Shown in pieces: positions 17,297-25,350 of a stretch of 64,000 nucleotides of DNA. This DNA comes from Bradyrhizobium elkanii USDA 76. GTDB lineage: Bacteria; Pseudomonadota; Alphaproteobacteria; Rhizobiales; Xanthobacteraceae. Position 1 is the stretch's first letter, and each line of letters starts with the position of its first letter. Below the pieces are notes generated by a model, which made no database searches, was not told the DNA's origin, and worked only from the letters and a program-made list of their open reading frames with translations. The translations under genes and the position numbers were made by a program. Where the stretch lies: assembly GCF_023278185.1 (NCBI RefSeq), contig NZ_CP066356.1, forward strand, positions 6,440,001 to 6,504,000. The letters run 5' to 3'.

Positions 17297-18580
17297 TCAC
17301 AGCAGCCGCAGCGTGTACTCCAGGGTGTAAAGCGCGAGGCCGGCAAGCCCGCCGATCAGCGCGCCGTTGAAGCGGATGTATTGCAGGTCTTTGCCGACAT
17401 TGACCTCGATCAGGGAGATCAGCTGCTCCATGTCCCAGCTCTTCATCTGGTCGGCGATGAAGCCCGAGACGCCGCTCTTCTGCTCGGCGACGACGGTGCG
17501 CAGGATGGCCACCAGGCCCTGATTGATCTCGCCGCGCAGGTCGGCGTCGCCGTCGAGCGCGTCGCCGGCCTCGACCAGCATTCGCGCCAGCTGATGCTGC
17601 AGCACCTGCGACTCGCCCGAGGCGCTGCGTTCGATGAAGTCCTTGACGTTGGCCCAGACGGTGCGCCCGAGATTGGCGAGCTCCGGCCGTGCCATCAGAT
17701 CGCGCTTGAGACCGTCGATGCGATCGGCGAATGCCTTGTCGCTGCCGAGCCGGTCGACAAAGGACAGCAGCATGCGGTCGAACTCGCCGCGGAACGGATG
17801 CTGCGGGTCGTTGCGCACTTCCTCGAAGAATTTCGTGGCGGACGCGATGATCCGGTTCACCACGAACTTGTCGGCGCGATAGAGCCTGAGCAGCGTCGGC
17901 ATCTCGGCGCGGACCTTGTCGCGGATCACGGCCATGGTCTCCTGCTGCGTCAGCGTCTGGTGCAGCACGCGCAGGATGTCGTCGAGCAGCCCGCCATGCT
18001 TGCCCTCCTGCACGAAGCCGCGCAGCGCGCCGGCCGCGAGCGGCGCGAGGTCGATCGCGAGCACCTGCGTCGTGACGCGGCGGCTGATGAACTGCATCAG
18101 CCCCGAGCTCTCGGTCGCCGCGAACGCCTCGGGCAGCATCCGCAGCACGAAGCGCGCGAGATCCTCCGAGCGTTTGCGGTCGCGCAGCCAGTCGGCGATG
18201 AACGAACCGAAATCGATCTCGCGCAGCTTGGCCTCGACCGGCCCCGATTCCAGGAAATTGTTCTCGATGAACTCGCCGAGCTTCTCGGCGATGCGCGCCT
18301 GATTGCTCTGGATGATCGCGGTGTGCGGGATCGGCAGGCCGAGCGGCCGCTTGAACAAAGCGACGACGGCATACCAGTCGGCGAGCCCGCCGATGGTCGC
18401 GGCCTCGGCAAATGCCGCGATGAAGCCGAACACCGGATGCACCGGCAGCAGCGTCTTCGCTGCGATGAAGATGACGAAGGTTGCCGCCAGCACGCCGGTC
18501 GCCAGCCACTTGACGCGCCGCAGCTCGGCCGCGCGTTCGGCATCGACGGGCGTTGCGATGAGGGCGGCGGGAAGGGTCAT
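17297..18580 (-). CDS. DUF445 family membrane protein
   Basis: A 427-residue protein of the DUF445 family (YjiN-like). It has an N-terminal hydrophobic helix (residues about 25-45), the family signature GGLADWYAVVALFKRP followed by IPHTAII, a long helical middle with many charged residues, and a C-terminal hydrophobic segment. The likely topology is a membrane anchor at both ends. Function is unknown in the family. ATG 18580 gives a normal start; an upstream in-frame start at 18619 is not favoured. It is followed by 190 bases without a gene and preceded by the IS-interrupted repeat. Confidence 0.85.
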   Translation of the reverse strand: MTLPAALIATPVDAERAAELRRVKWLATGVLAATFVIFIAAKTLLPVHPVFGFIAAFAEAATIGGLADWYAVVALFKRPLGLPIPHTAIIQSNQARIAEKLGEFIENNFLESGPVEAKLREIDFGSFIADWLRDRKRSEDLARFVLRMLPEAFAATESSGLMQFISRRVTTQVLAIDLAPLAAGALRGFVQEGKHGGLLDDILRVLHQTLTQQETMAVIRDKVRAEMPTLLRLYRADKFVVNRIIASATKFFEEVRNDPQHPFRGEFDRMLLSFVDRLGSDKAFADRIDGLKRDLMARPELANLGRTVWANVKDFIERSASGESQVLQHQLARMLVEAGDALDGDADLRGEINQGLVAILRTVVAEQKSGVSGFIADQMKSWDMEQLISLIEVNVGKDLQYIRFNGALIGGLAGLALYTLEYTLRLL

Positions 18581-18627
18581 GGGATTTCGAATGTACGCTA
18601 GTCTACCTGGACGCCACACACACCGGC

Positions 18628-18724
18628 GTCATCCTGAGGTGCGCGCACTTTGCGCGCCTCAAAGGATGGCCACAAGCACCGTCGCTCGCTCCCATCCTTC
18701 GAGGCTCGCTCCGCTCGCTCCTCA
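18628..18724. repeat. R1 repeat (copy 4), left part, interrupted by an IS
   Basis: Begins GTCATCCTGAGG and runs to GCTCGCTCCTCA, where the insertion sequence starts. The remainder of the repeat (GGATGACG) follows the IS after the duplicated TCA, so the two parts rejoin as CTCCTCAGGATGACG. Confidence 0.85.
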
Positions 18725-19660
18725 GAGCCTGCTTTAAAAAGAAAGTTGAGTGATTTCAGCCCGTTGTGATTCCTTCGTGTTTGCGAAGACTCGAGGGAGC
18801 ACAACATGTGTTGGACCGAAATCACCCGACAACAATATCGACGCGACGGACTTCGTTATGCAAGCGACATGACGGATGCGGAGTGGGAACTGATCGAGCC
18901 GTTGATGCCTGCGCAATGCCGGCGCGGCCGTCCGCGCGAGATCAGCCTGCGCGTGATCATGAATGCAATTCTCTACATTGGAGCCAGCGGCTGCCAATGG
19001 CGCGCGCTGCCAAAGGACTTCCCACCATGCTCGACGGTTCAGTACTATTTTTACAAATGGCGCGGTTCTGGATTGTGGCGCAGGGTCAATGATGCCCTGG
19101 TCCGACGCATGCGCGAACGGCAAGGACGCAACCCCACTCCAACGGCTGGGATCATCGACAGCCAGAGCGTGAAGACCGCGGAAAATGGCGGTCCAAGCGG
19201 GTTTGACATGGCCAAGCGGGTCAAGGGGCGCAAGCGTCATATCGTCACCGACACCGAGGGCTCCTTGCTGGCTGTGCAGGTGCATCCCGCCAACCTTCAA
19301 GACAATCACGGTGCAGTCCCGCTGTTGCGGCTCATCGGCCGCCTGTTCCCCAACCTGCGCCACATCTTCGCCGATCGCGTCTACCGTGGCCCTAAGCTGC
19401 TCGATGCCATCGCTGATTTGGGCCAATGGACGATTGAAATCGTCACCCGCTCGCAGAGCGTTGGAACGTTCAAGGCCGAGCCTCGACGTTGGGTCGTCGA
19501 GCGTACCTTTGCCTGGTTCGGCCGCAATCGACGACTTGCCAAAGACTTCGAGGCAACCATCGCCAGCGCGGAGGCTTGGGTTCTCATTGCAAGCATCCGC
19601 CTGCTCTCCCGCCGATTGGCCAGAGCGTGAGATCTCAATGACTTGTTTTGAGTCAGACTC
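18725..19660 (+). mobile_element. IS5-family insertion sequence (936 bp)
   Basis: A complete element bounded by imperfect inverted repeats: GAGCCTGCTTTAAAA at the left and, on the opposite strand, GAGTCTGACTCAAAA at the right. A 3-bp direct repeat TCA (18722-18724 and 19661-19663) flanks it, which fits the TNA target preference of the IS1031/IS427 branches of the family. Removing it rebuilds an intact R1 repeat. The transposase is uninterrupted, so the element may still be mobile. No other copy is in the window. Confidence 0.9.
18806..19630 (+). CDS. IS5-family transposase
   Basis: A 274-residue single-frame DDE transposase. An N-terminal helical domain (MTDAEWELIEPLMP, GCQWRALPKDFPP) is followed by the catalytic core with Asp118 in GIIDSQSVKTA, Asp190 in FADRVYRG and Glu232 in WVVERTFAWFGRNRRL, the last being the usual signature around the catalytic Glu. 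Many relatives in this branch use a programmed frameshift; here one reading frame covers everything, so expression needs none. ATG 18806 gives the full N-terminal domain. It fills nearly all of the 936-bp element. Confidence 0.95.
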   Translation: MCWTEITRQQYRRDGLRYASDMTDAEWELIEPLMPAQCRRGRPREISLRVIMNAILYIGASGCQWRALPKDFPPCSTVQYYFYKWRGSGLWRRVNDALVRRMRERQGRNPTPTAGIIDSQSVKTAENGGPSGFDMAKRVKGRKRHIVTDTEGSLLAVQVHPANLQDNHGAVPLLRLIGRLFPNLRHIFADRVYRGPKLLDAIADLGQWTIEIVTRSQSVGTFKAEPRRWVVERTFAWFGRNRRLAKDFEATIASAEAWVLIASIRLLSRRLARA

Positions 19661-19682
19661 TCAGGATGACGTCCGACAAGGC

Positions 19683-19714
19683 AAAAAAGAAGGCCCGCAA
19701 AATGGCGAGCCTTC
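19683..19714 (-). terminator. intrinsic terminator of the phasin gene
   Basis: Read on the minus strand, the stem GAAGGC-t-CGC, a short loop and GCG-g-GCCTTC (19714-19689) is followed directly by a run of six T (19688-19683). It lies about 30 bases after the phasin stop. This is a classical rho-independent terminator. Confidence 0.85.
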
Positions 19715-19745
19715 GAAAAGGGCAGTCGGTCAGTGCAAAACCCGA

Positions 19746-20222
19746 TCAGGCGGTCTTGCCGTAGACCTTGGCGAAGTTGTCCTGCGCGGTCTTCGCACCG
19801 TCGGTGACGAGCTTGCCGAGATACTCCGTGGTGGCCTTCGCCCGCGAGACGAACAGCTCGCCACGCGCACGGGCCAGCTCCGACTGGATCTGGGCGGCTT
19901 CGCCCAGCGACTTGGCGGACGCGAGCTTGTCGATGCCGGCGAAGAACGCCTCGGCGTCCTGGTAGATCGCCTGCTGGATGTTGCGGCTGATCTTGGCGGC
20001 TTCTGTCACCGAACCGGCAACAGCGGACTCGATCACGTTGGTCACCTTCTCCGAGCCGGCATAGGCATCGGCAGCGCGGGTCTTGGCGGCCTCGGCCTGC
20101 TTCTTCACGAACTCACGGGCGGCTTCCGGAACTTCCAGGTTCTGAAGCTTGGTGAACGCCTCGGTGACGGGCGCGAAGGCTTCCTTGACGCTGTTCAGCA
20201 CGGAATTGGTTTCGGTGGTCAT
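19746..20222 (-). CDS. phasin family protein
   Basis: A 158-residue alanine-rich, mostly helical protein of the Phasin_2 type. Characteristic stretches are AFTKLQNLEVPEAAREFVKK near the N-terminus and LARARGELFVSRAKATTEYL at the C-terminal side. Phasins coat polyhydroxyalkanoate granules and control their number and size. A strong ribosome site (GGAGAGA) precedes ATG 20222 and an intrinsic terminator follows the stop, so the gene probably forms its own unit. A 26-bp palindrome 88-113 bases upstream may be its operator. It neighbours the PHA synthase locus, which supports a granule role. Confidence 0.9.
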   Translation of the reverse strand: MTTETNSVLNSVKEAFAPVTEAFTKLQNLEVPEAAREFVKKQAEAAKTRAADAYAGSEKVTNVIESAVAGSVTEAAKISRNIQQAIYQDAEAFFAGIDKLASAKSLGEAAQIQSELARARGELFVSRAKATTEYLGKLVTDGAKTAQDNFAKVYGKTA

Positions 20223-20309
20223 TGGGGTCTCTCCATCCTCAGGTTTGAGCTATGGGCTCACCCCGTCCGGTTTGGCCCGGGGCAACGGTGTTATGACACG
20301 CCCCATGGT

Positions 20310-20335
20310 GCATCGCAACATCGATGGTGCGATGC
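20310..20335 (-). promoter_or_regulatory. 26-bp near-perfect palindrome upstream of phasin (candidate operator)
   Basis: The arms GCATCGCA (20310-20317) and TGCGATGC (20328-20335) flank a perfect inner palindrome CATCGATG (20319-20326), with one spacer base on each side. Only those two spacer bases break the symmetry. PhaR-type regulators control phasin genes in relatives and bind TGC-rich symmetric sites, so PhaR is the natural candidate, but this is inference. Confidence 0.5.
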
Positions 20336-20403
20336 GATATCACAAACCTGTGAACAGCATGAAGATCCGGCAGATTGCCTACTGAAGGGGCGGCAGAAGG
20401 TTT

Positions 20404-21000
20404 CTAATTACCTCCAACTGCCTCGGAGACCCCATACGCCTCCATTTGTGCCCGGACCTGCGCCACGTTGTGGCCCAGCACGACGATGTCGTGGGTCTTG
20501 CCCTCGACGTCGCGGACATGGTCGCGCAGCAGGGCCTCGGCCTTGAAGCCGAGGCTCTCGAACAACGCGATCGCCGCCCGCTGGTCGACTGTCATCTGCA
20601 CCGAGAACTTCTCCAGCCCGGCACCGAGCGCGATGGCGAAGGTCTCCTGCGACAATGCCCGGCCGACGCCCTGCCCGCGCACGTCTGGTGACACCACCAT
20701 CCGGATCTCGCCGACATGCGGCGACCAGGAATGCGGATCGCGCACCAGGGTGCCGCAGCCGACCACCTTGCCGTCCTTGATCGCGAGCAGGCTCGTGATG
20801 TCGCCGCGCTCGATCTCGTTGATCCAGGCCGACAGCACCTTCGGCTGGCTGATGTTGCGCGGCAGGAACAAGAGATCATGCGTCGGCAGCTTCTGCGCGA
20901 AGGCCAGCACCGCGGCCTCGTGGTCCCGAATCATCAGGCGAAACTCGATGTCGCCCGCTTCGGTCTTGATGCGGCGCGGATAGGAGCGTTGTTCGGTCAT
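20404..21000 (-). CDS. GNAT family N-acetyltransferase
   Basis: A 198-residue protein with one GNAT fold. The acetyl-CoA pyrophosphate-binding motif is visible as VSPDVRGQGVGRALSQ, and the following helix/strand GLEKFSVQMTVDQRAAIALF leads into the usual LFESLGF motif. It probably acetylates a small molecule or protein amine; the substrate cannot be read. It lies 25 bases after the phaC stop on the same strand, so it is likely in the phaE-phaC transcript and could have a role linked to PHA metabolism or merely hitch-hike. Confidence 0.88.
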   Translation of the reverse strand: MTEQRSYPRRIKTEAGDIEFRLMIRDHEAAVLAFAQKLPTHDLLFLPRNISQPKVLSAWINEIERGDITSLLAIKDGKVVGCGTLVRDPHSWSPHVGEIRMVVSPDVRGQGVGRALSQETFAIALGAGLEKFSVQMTVDQRAAIALFESLGFKAEALLRDHVRDVEGKTHDIVVLGHNVAQVRAQMEAYGVSEAVGGN

Positions 21001-21025
21001 GTCGATCTCTCTCAAGTCGCCCTTC

Positions 21026-22108
21026 TCAGGTCGATCTCTTGCCCAGCCAGGAGTCCAGTTTCGGCCACAGCCGCTTGATTGCGTTGGCGCCGGCGACCAG
21101 CGAGACGTGACCGCCTTTCAGCATCACCTCCTCCTTGTCCGCGGAGCCGATCTTGGTGATCAGGTGCTTTGCCGCATCATACGGCACGATGTGGTCGTGC
21201 TCGGCGACCGCGTGCAGGATCGGCACCTTGATGTCGGCAAGCTTCGCCTCGCGGCCGCCGACCGTCATGGTGTCGTTGTAGAGCTTGTTGTCCCACATCA
21301 GGTCCTTGGTGATGGCGCGGAAATATTCGCCGGCGAGCGGCAGCGTGTCGGTCGCCCAGCGATCGAACATCCGGTACGACTTGACGAACTCGTCGTTCCA
21401 GATGTTGTCCCAGAGCTGGATCTGGCCGACGACACGCGCGGCCGGCCGCAACATGTCGAACGATTGCAGGATCAGTTCGGGCGGCATGTTGCCGGTGCTG
21501 TCGATCAGGCGGTCGACATCGAAATAGCGGCGGTCGGCAAAATTCGAGAACAGCTTCATCTCGCGGAAATCGATCGGCGTGGTGAAGCAGATCAGGTTCT
21601 TCATCGGCCCGTCGTTGAAGATCGAGCCATAGAGCAGCGACAACACGCCGCCGAAGCAATAGCCGATCACCGAGACGTCCTTTTCGCCGGAATCCTGCTG
21701 CACGCGGCGGACCGATTCCGGAATGAAGTCGAGGACGTAATCCTCCATGCGCAGCGATTTTTCCTCGGGCTTGGGCGCAGTCCAGTCCAGCATGTAGACG
21801 TCGAAGCCGCGCTTGAGCAGGAACTCGATGAAGCTCTGCCCCGGCACCAGGTCGAGGATGTAGCCGCGGTTGGTGGTCGCCATCACGATCAGCACCGGCA
21901 CGCGATAGACTTCGCTGGCCAGCGGCCGGTAGTGATAGAGGTTCATGGTGCCGCGCGAATACAGCACGTCCTTCGGCGTCGAGCCGAGCGACGGGCCGGA
22001 GCTCGAGAAATACTCGACGCCCTTGATGCTGCGCTGGATCGCACGCTGCACCTCGGATTGCACCCGCTCGGAGATCGAGGCGAAATCAAAGGGGGTGGGA
22101 GCATTCAT
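21026..22108 (-). CDS. phaC: class III-type polyhydroxyalkanoate synthase
   Basis: A 360-residue PHA synthase that polymerises hydroxyacyl-CoA. The lipase-like box is GYCFGG with nucleophile Cys151; Asp305 (AEHDHIVP) and His334 (KGGHVSLV) complete the triad, close to the positions in the Allochromatium enzyme. The length, about 360 rather than 560-600 residues, marks class III/IV, which needs a PhaE or PhaR partner. Its start (ATG 22108) overlaps the stop of the PhaE-like gene in ATGA, showing translational coupling. In-frame sequence upstream of 22108 is antisense to other genes and is not part of it. Confidence 0.93.
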   Translation of the reverse strand: MNAPTPFDFASISERVQSEVQRAIQRSIKGVEYFSSSGPSLGSTPKDVLYSRGTMNLYHYRPLASEVYRVPVLIVMATTNRGYILDLVPGQSFIEFLLKRGFDVYMLDWTAPKPEEKSLRMEDYVLDFIPESVRRVQQDSGEKDVSVIGYCFGGVLSLLYGSIFNDGPMKNLICFTTPIDFREMKLFSNFADRRYFDVDRLIDSTGNMPPELILQSFDMLRPAARVVGQIQLWDNIWNDEFVKSYRMFDRWATDTLPLAGEYFRAITKDLMWDNKLYNDTMTVGGREAKLADIKVPILHAVAEHDHIVPYDAAKHLITKIGSADKEEVMLKGGHVSLVAGANAIKRLWPKLDSWLGKRST

Positions 22109-22488
22109 TTGCTGCCTCCCTCCGCCGGCGGCTGCTTGGTGCGCGGTGGCCGTGGCGTTGCGCCGTGGCCGTCGTCCGGCGCCAGCGAATTGTGGTGCAC
22201 CTGCTGCAGCAGCGTCTTGATCTCGTTGAGCTGGTTCTCCATCGACTGCAGGCGCTCGGCCATGCCGACGAGCTGGGCGCGGCTCGGCAGGTTCATCGCC
22301 AGCAGATATTTCTCCATCAGCTCGCCGAGCTGCTTCTGCGCGCCGGCCGCGACGCCGCCGGCCTGGTTCATCACCTTGGAAAATTCCGGCGAGCTCATGA
22401 GCTGGTTGCCGAAGGAGTTGAACCCCTTCTCCATCTCGCCAATCATCGTCTGCCAGATCACGGCAGGATCGTTGCCCTTGTCGGCCAT
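22105..22488 (-). CDS. phaE: PhaE-like class III PHA synthase subunit (short)
   Basis: A 127-residue protein with WQTMIGEMEKGFNSFGNQL near the start, a helical middle (QLGELMEKYLLAMNLPSRAQ), and a predicted coiled coil (VGMAERLQSMENQLNEIKTL). A Pro/Lys-rich tail follows. The LPSRAQ/ERLQ..E..L arrangement is what PhaE proteins use next to their synthase. The Allochromatium PhaE is roughly three times longer, so this is a minimal version. A GGAGGAG ribosome site precedes ATG 22488, and the stop overlaps phaC. Name given from context plus motif; moderately sure. Confidence 0.78.
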   Translation of the reverse strand: MADKGNDPAVIWQTMIGEMEKGFNSFGNQLMSSPEFSKVMNQAGGVAAGAQKQLGELMEKYLLAMNLPSRAQLVGMAERLQSMENQLNEIKTLLQQVHHNSLAPDDGHGATPRPPRTKQPPAEGGSK

Positions 22489-22666
22489 GCGGCGCTCCTC
22501 CACACCAATTTTGAGCGCTTGCCGCGCTTCGATTTGTTTCTGCCATACGACACTGTTGCTGCTGATCGGTCAACTGCGCGGCGCGACCAGCGACGCCGAG
22601 GCTCTTCTGCGCTGCGTCAATCCGTGGCATAGAGGTTCCTGACCGCGACACCAGCAGGGGACGCCC

Positions 22667-23587
22667 GTGACCACGCTCGCCCATCAACCGCCGCAGATCA
22701 TCCGCGCCAATGGCATCGACATCTGCTACGAGATTTTTGGCGATGCGAACGCCGAGCCGCTGTTCCTGATCATGGGCCTCGGCGCCCAGATGATCCATTG
22801 GGACGACGAGTTCTGCCGCCAGCTCGCCGCACGCGGCTTTCGCGTCATCCGATTCGACAACAGGGATATCGGCAAATCCTCCCGCCTCAGCGGCAGCAAG
22901 CGGCTGACCGCGCTCGAACTGCTCAAGCTCCGCTTCCTGAAGATCCCGGTCGCAGCGCCCTACAAGCTGGCCGACATGGCGAGGGACACGATCGGGCTGA
23001 TGGATGCGCTCGGCATCCGTACCCCGCATCTGGTCGGGGCCTCGATGGGTGGCATGATCGCGCAGGAGGTTGCGATCACCTTTCCCGAGCGCGTGCGCTC
23101 GCTGACCTCGATCATGTCGACCACGGGCAATCCAAAGATCCCGGGGCCGACCCGCGAGGCGACCGCGGTGCTGATGGCGCCACCGCCGAAGAGCAAGGAA
23201 GAGTATTTCGTCCGCTTCGGGCAGACCTGGAAAGTCCTGCGCAACGGCTCGTTCCCTGAAGACGAGGCGCTCGATCCCGAACGCGCGCGGCGCACCTTCG
23301 AGCGCGGCCTCAATCCGGAGGGCGTCGGCCGCCAGCTCCGCGCCATCCTCGCCTCCGGCAGCCGCAAGGAGCGCCTGCGCGGCGTCAAGGCGCCGACGCT
23401 GGTGATCCACGGCACCATCGATCCGCTGGTGCACCCCGAAGGCGGCAAGGACACCGCGGTCTCGATCCCGGGCGCGAAGCTCGTGATGATCGAAGGCATG
23501 GGCCACGCGCTGCCGATCCCGATGTGGCCGCAGATCATCGACGCCATCGACAAGCACGCGCATGGCGCGACGGCGAAGGCGGCGTGA
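22667..23587 (+). CDS. alpha/beta hydrolase
   Basis: A 306-residue alpha/beta hydrolase in the group annotated as aclacinomycin methylesterase- or EstB-like. The nucleophile elbow is GASMGGMIAQE; oxyanion and N-terminal strand segments are LIMGLGAQMIHW and FDNRDIGKSSR; the acid and histidine probably lie in HGTIDPLVHPEGG and EGMGHALPIPMW. The start is GTG 22667 with GGGGA upstream. It is divergent from the phaE-phaC unit with about 180 bases between them. One possible link is ester or oligomer hydrolysis related to PHA, but nothing in the sequence proves it. Confidence 0.87.
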   Translation: MTTLAHQPPQIIRANGIDICYEIFGDANAEPLFLIMGLGAQMIHWDDEFCRQLAARGFRVIRFDNRDIGKSSRLSGSKRLTALELLKLRFLKIPVAAPYKLADMARDTIGLMDALGIRTPHLVGASMGGMIAQEVAITFPERVRSLTSIMSTTGNPKIPGPTREATAVLMAPPPKSKEEYFVRFGQTWKVLRNGSFPEDEALDPERARRTFERGLNPEGVGRQLRAILASGSRKERLRGVKAPTLVIHGTIDPLVHPEGGKDTAVSIPGAKLVMIEGMGHALPIPMWPQIIDAIDKHAHGATAKAA

Positions 23588-23594
23588 GGCGAGA

Positions 23595-23638
23595 GCGTTT
23601 TCGAGCGAAGTGGATCCCGGTTCGCGTGAAGAAAACGC
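23595..23638. repeat. intergenic repeat R4 (copy 1)
   Basis: A 44-base element with ends GCGTTTTC and GAAAACGC. It matches, in reverse complement, the element at 25219-25262 at 42 of 44 positions. Both sit between genes. Confidence 0.85.
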
Positions 23639-23654
23639 TCCAAAGCCAGATCGG

Positions 23655-23687
23655 GAGCCCCGTCCCGATTCGATCGGAACGGGGCTC
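23655..23687 (+). terminator. strong hairpin after the hydrolase gene
   Basis: Nine-base arms GAGCCCCGT / ACGGGGCTC with an inner CCGAT / ATCGG extension. It lies about 70 bases after the stop at 23587. There is no T run, so it may end transcription with Rho or protect the 3' end. Confidence 0.45.
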
Positions 23688-23790
23688 TGGTATCTTCCGG
23701 TAACCATGTGAGCCAGGAGTGCGTTCTTCCGGGCGCGGCATGGACGCTGTAGAGAGCGCTATCCACCGCTCAGCCACCGGGAGCCACCAG

Positions 23791-24255
23791 ATGAAAACCC
23801 TTCTCCGGCCACGGACAGCCGTCGCCGCTCTCCTCCTCGCGCTCGCGTCTTCATCGGCAATGGCGGCCGCCGGCGAGGCGCAGCAGGAGGCCAACCGCAA
23901 GGCGGTGCTGGCGTTCTACGAGAAGGGACTGAACCAGGAGGACGCCGACGCGGCGCTGGCCTATGTCGGCAACCGCTATGTGCAGCACAATCCCGGCGCG
24001 GCCGACGGCCCGGAAGGCTTCCGCAAGTTCATCGGCTTCCTGCGCGAAAAATTTCCGAACTCGCACAGCGAGATCAAGCGCTCATTCGTCGACGGCGACT
24101 ACGTGATCCTGCACGTCCACGCCGTGCGCGAGCCCGGCACCCGCGGCAATGCGATCGTCGACATCTTCAAGCTCGAGGACGGCAAGATCGTCGAGCACTG
24201 GGACGTGGCGCAGCCAGTTCCGGAAAACCCGGCGAACGGCAACACGATGTTCTGA
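23791..24255 (+). CDS. exported SnoaL-like/NTF2-fold protein
   Basis: A 154-residue protein with a cleavable signal peptide (positive MKTLLRPR, then a hydrophobic stretch ending SSAMAAA). The mature part is a SnoaL/NTF2-like fold: NRKAVLAFYEKGLN opens it, YVQHNPGAADGPEGF is the typical active-site-like histidine segment, and GKIVEHWDVAQPVPE closes it. This family covers polyketide cyclases, isomerases and many uncharacterised periplasmic proteins. ATG 23791 fits the signal peptide; a longer reading from 23719 does not. No operon partner is evident. Function unknown. Confidence 0.82.
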   Translation: MKTLLRPRTAVAALLLALASSSAMAAAGEAQQEANRKAVLAFYEKGLNQEDADAALAYVGNRYVQHNPGAADGPEGFRKFIGFLREKFPNSHSEIKRSFVDGDYVILHVHAVREPGTRGNAIVDIFKLEDGKIVEHWDVAQPVPENPANGNTMF

Positions 24256-24320
24256 GACATCGTGACGGCTTGTGCTCGGCAGCTGGCATGATCAGGCTGG
24301 CGAGCGCGCCGGGACGCCGG

Positions 24321-24995
24321 CTAGTCCTTGACCGCGATCCAGATCACGTGGCGGACACCGCGGCCTCGGCCGGTGGCGCGGACGGCAATTTCGTTGACCG
24401 CGAACCCGGCCCGGGTCAGCGATTTCGGAAACCTGGCATTCGGACCGGACGACCAGACCGCAAGCACGCCGCCGCGCCGCAATGCCGTGTGCGCGACCTT
24501 GAGCCCGGCGACATCATACAGCGCGTCATTGGCCTTGCGGGTCAGACCTTCAGGCCCGTTATCGACGTCGAGCAGGATGGCATCGAAGCTGAGCGGTTGG
24601 CGTTCGATCACGCCGGCAACATCCTCCTCCCGGATGCTCACGCGCGGATCGTTCAGGCTGTCGCCGAAGATCGCCGCCATCGGGCCTCGCGCCCAGGCAA
24701 CGACCGCCGGCACCAGCTCGGCCACCGTGATCTGCGCCTCGGGCCCGAGTACGGCGAGTGCGGCCCGCAGCGTAAAGCCCATGCCGAGGCCGCCGATCAG
24801 AAAATGCGGCCGTGCGACCTTCTCGATCTTCTTCGCGGCAAGCGTCGCCAGCGCCTCTTCCGAGCCCGACAGGCGGCTGTTCATCAGCTCGTTGGTGCCG
24901 AGCATGATCGAGAATTCGCGGCCTCGCCGCATCAGACGCAATTCACCCTCGGTGCCGGGAATGCGCGCGGTATCGATCTTTTCCCATGGAATCAT
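24321..24995 (-). CDS. spermidine-synthase-like / class I SAM methyltransferase-fold protein
   Basis: A 224-residue Rossmann-like protein resembling the spermidine synthase/methyltransferase superfamily. The cofactor loop is LIGGLGMGFTLRAAL, followed by the acidic end of strand two in ITVAELVPAVVAW, and the LLDVDNGPEGL segment corresponds to the catalytic-side motif of aminopropyltransferases. It lacks the usual N-terminal beta-hairpin domain of true spermidine synthases, so the enzymatic reaction is uncertain. No neighbours share its direction within a short distance. Confidence 0.8.
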   Translation of the reverse strand: MIPWEKIDTARIPGTEGELRLMRRGREFSIMLGTNELMNSRLSGSEEALATLAAKKIEKVARPHFLIGGLGMGFTLRAALAVLGPEAQITVAELVPAVVAWARGPMAAIFGDSLNDPRVSIREEDVAGVIERQPLSFDAILLDVDNGPEGLTRKANDALYDVAGLKVAHTALRRGGVLAVWSSGPNARFPKSLTRAGFAVNEIAVRATGRGRGVRHVIWIAVKD

Positions 24996-25085
24996 GCGGC
25001 GGCTTGTAACATGGCCGGCAGGGCGGGCGAAGCTAGCGCCCGGAGAATGCGAAATAGTGACTCACGAATGGCGCAACGAACTCAG

Positions 25086-25140
25086 TGTCGTCCCTGCCTA
25101 GTGCGCAATTGCGCACGGGAGCAGGGACCCATAACCACCG
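25086..25140. repeat. intergenic repeat R5 (copy 1)
   Basis: Opens GTCGTCCCTGCC, contains the perfect 16-base palindrome GTGCGCAATTGCGCAC (25101-25116) and ends CCCATAACCACCG. The copy at 25294-25350 is its inverted relative. Confidence 0.7.
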
Positions 25141-25170
25141 AAAGAGATAGTTGCGCGACGCTAGAGCATT

Positions 25171-25197
25171 TTCGGTTCTGATTGAATCAGAACCGAA
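25171..25197. repeat. 27-base perfect inverted repeat
   Basis: Arms TTCGGTTCTGATT and AATCAGAACCGAA (13 bases each) around a single G. Flanking AGAGC and GCTCT extend the symmetry. It is followed by R4 about 20 bases on; I recall this pair occurring together in Bradyrhizobium genomes. Confidence 0.85.
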
Positions 25198-25218
25198 GCT
25201 CTAGCTTGTTGTTTGGAC

Positions 25219-25262
25219 GCGTTTTCTTCACGCGAACCGGCGTCCACTTCGCTCGAAAACGC
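25219..25262. repeat. intergenic repeat R4 (copy 2, inverted)
   Basis: Reverse complement of the 23595-23638 element with two mismatches. Ends are GCGTTTTC and GAAAACGC. Confidence 0.85.
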
Positions 25263-25293
25263 TATAGGCCACAGCCCTCTTCAACGACTCAAC

Positions 25294-25350
25294 CCTGTGG
25301 TTATGGGTTCCGGCTCCGTGCGCAATCGCGCACTCGGCCGGGACGACGAC
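25294..25350. repeat. intergenic repeat R5 (copy 2, inverted)
   Basis: Opens CTGTGGTTATGGG (complement of the end of copy 1), has GTGCGCAATCGCGCAC at 25318-25333 and closes GGGACGACGAC. It is diverged from copy 1 in the middle. Confidence 0.65.

Noticed and set aside
22109..23707. In-frame upstream extension of phaC
   Set aside because: The extension overlaps phaE and a plus-strand hydrolase, and the class III synthase start at 22108 is fixed by overlap with the phaE stop.
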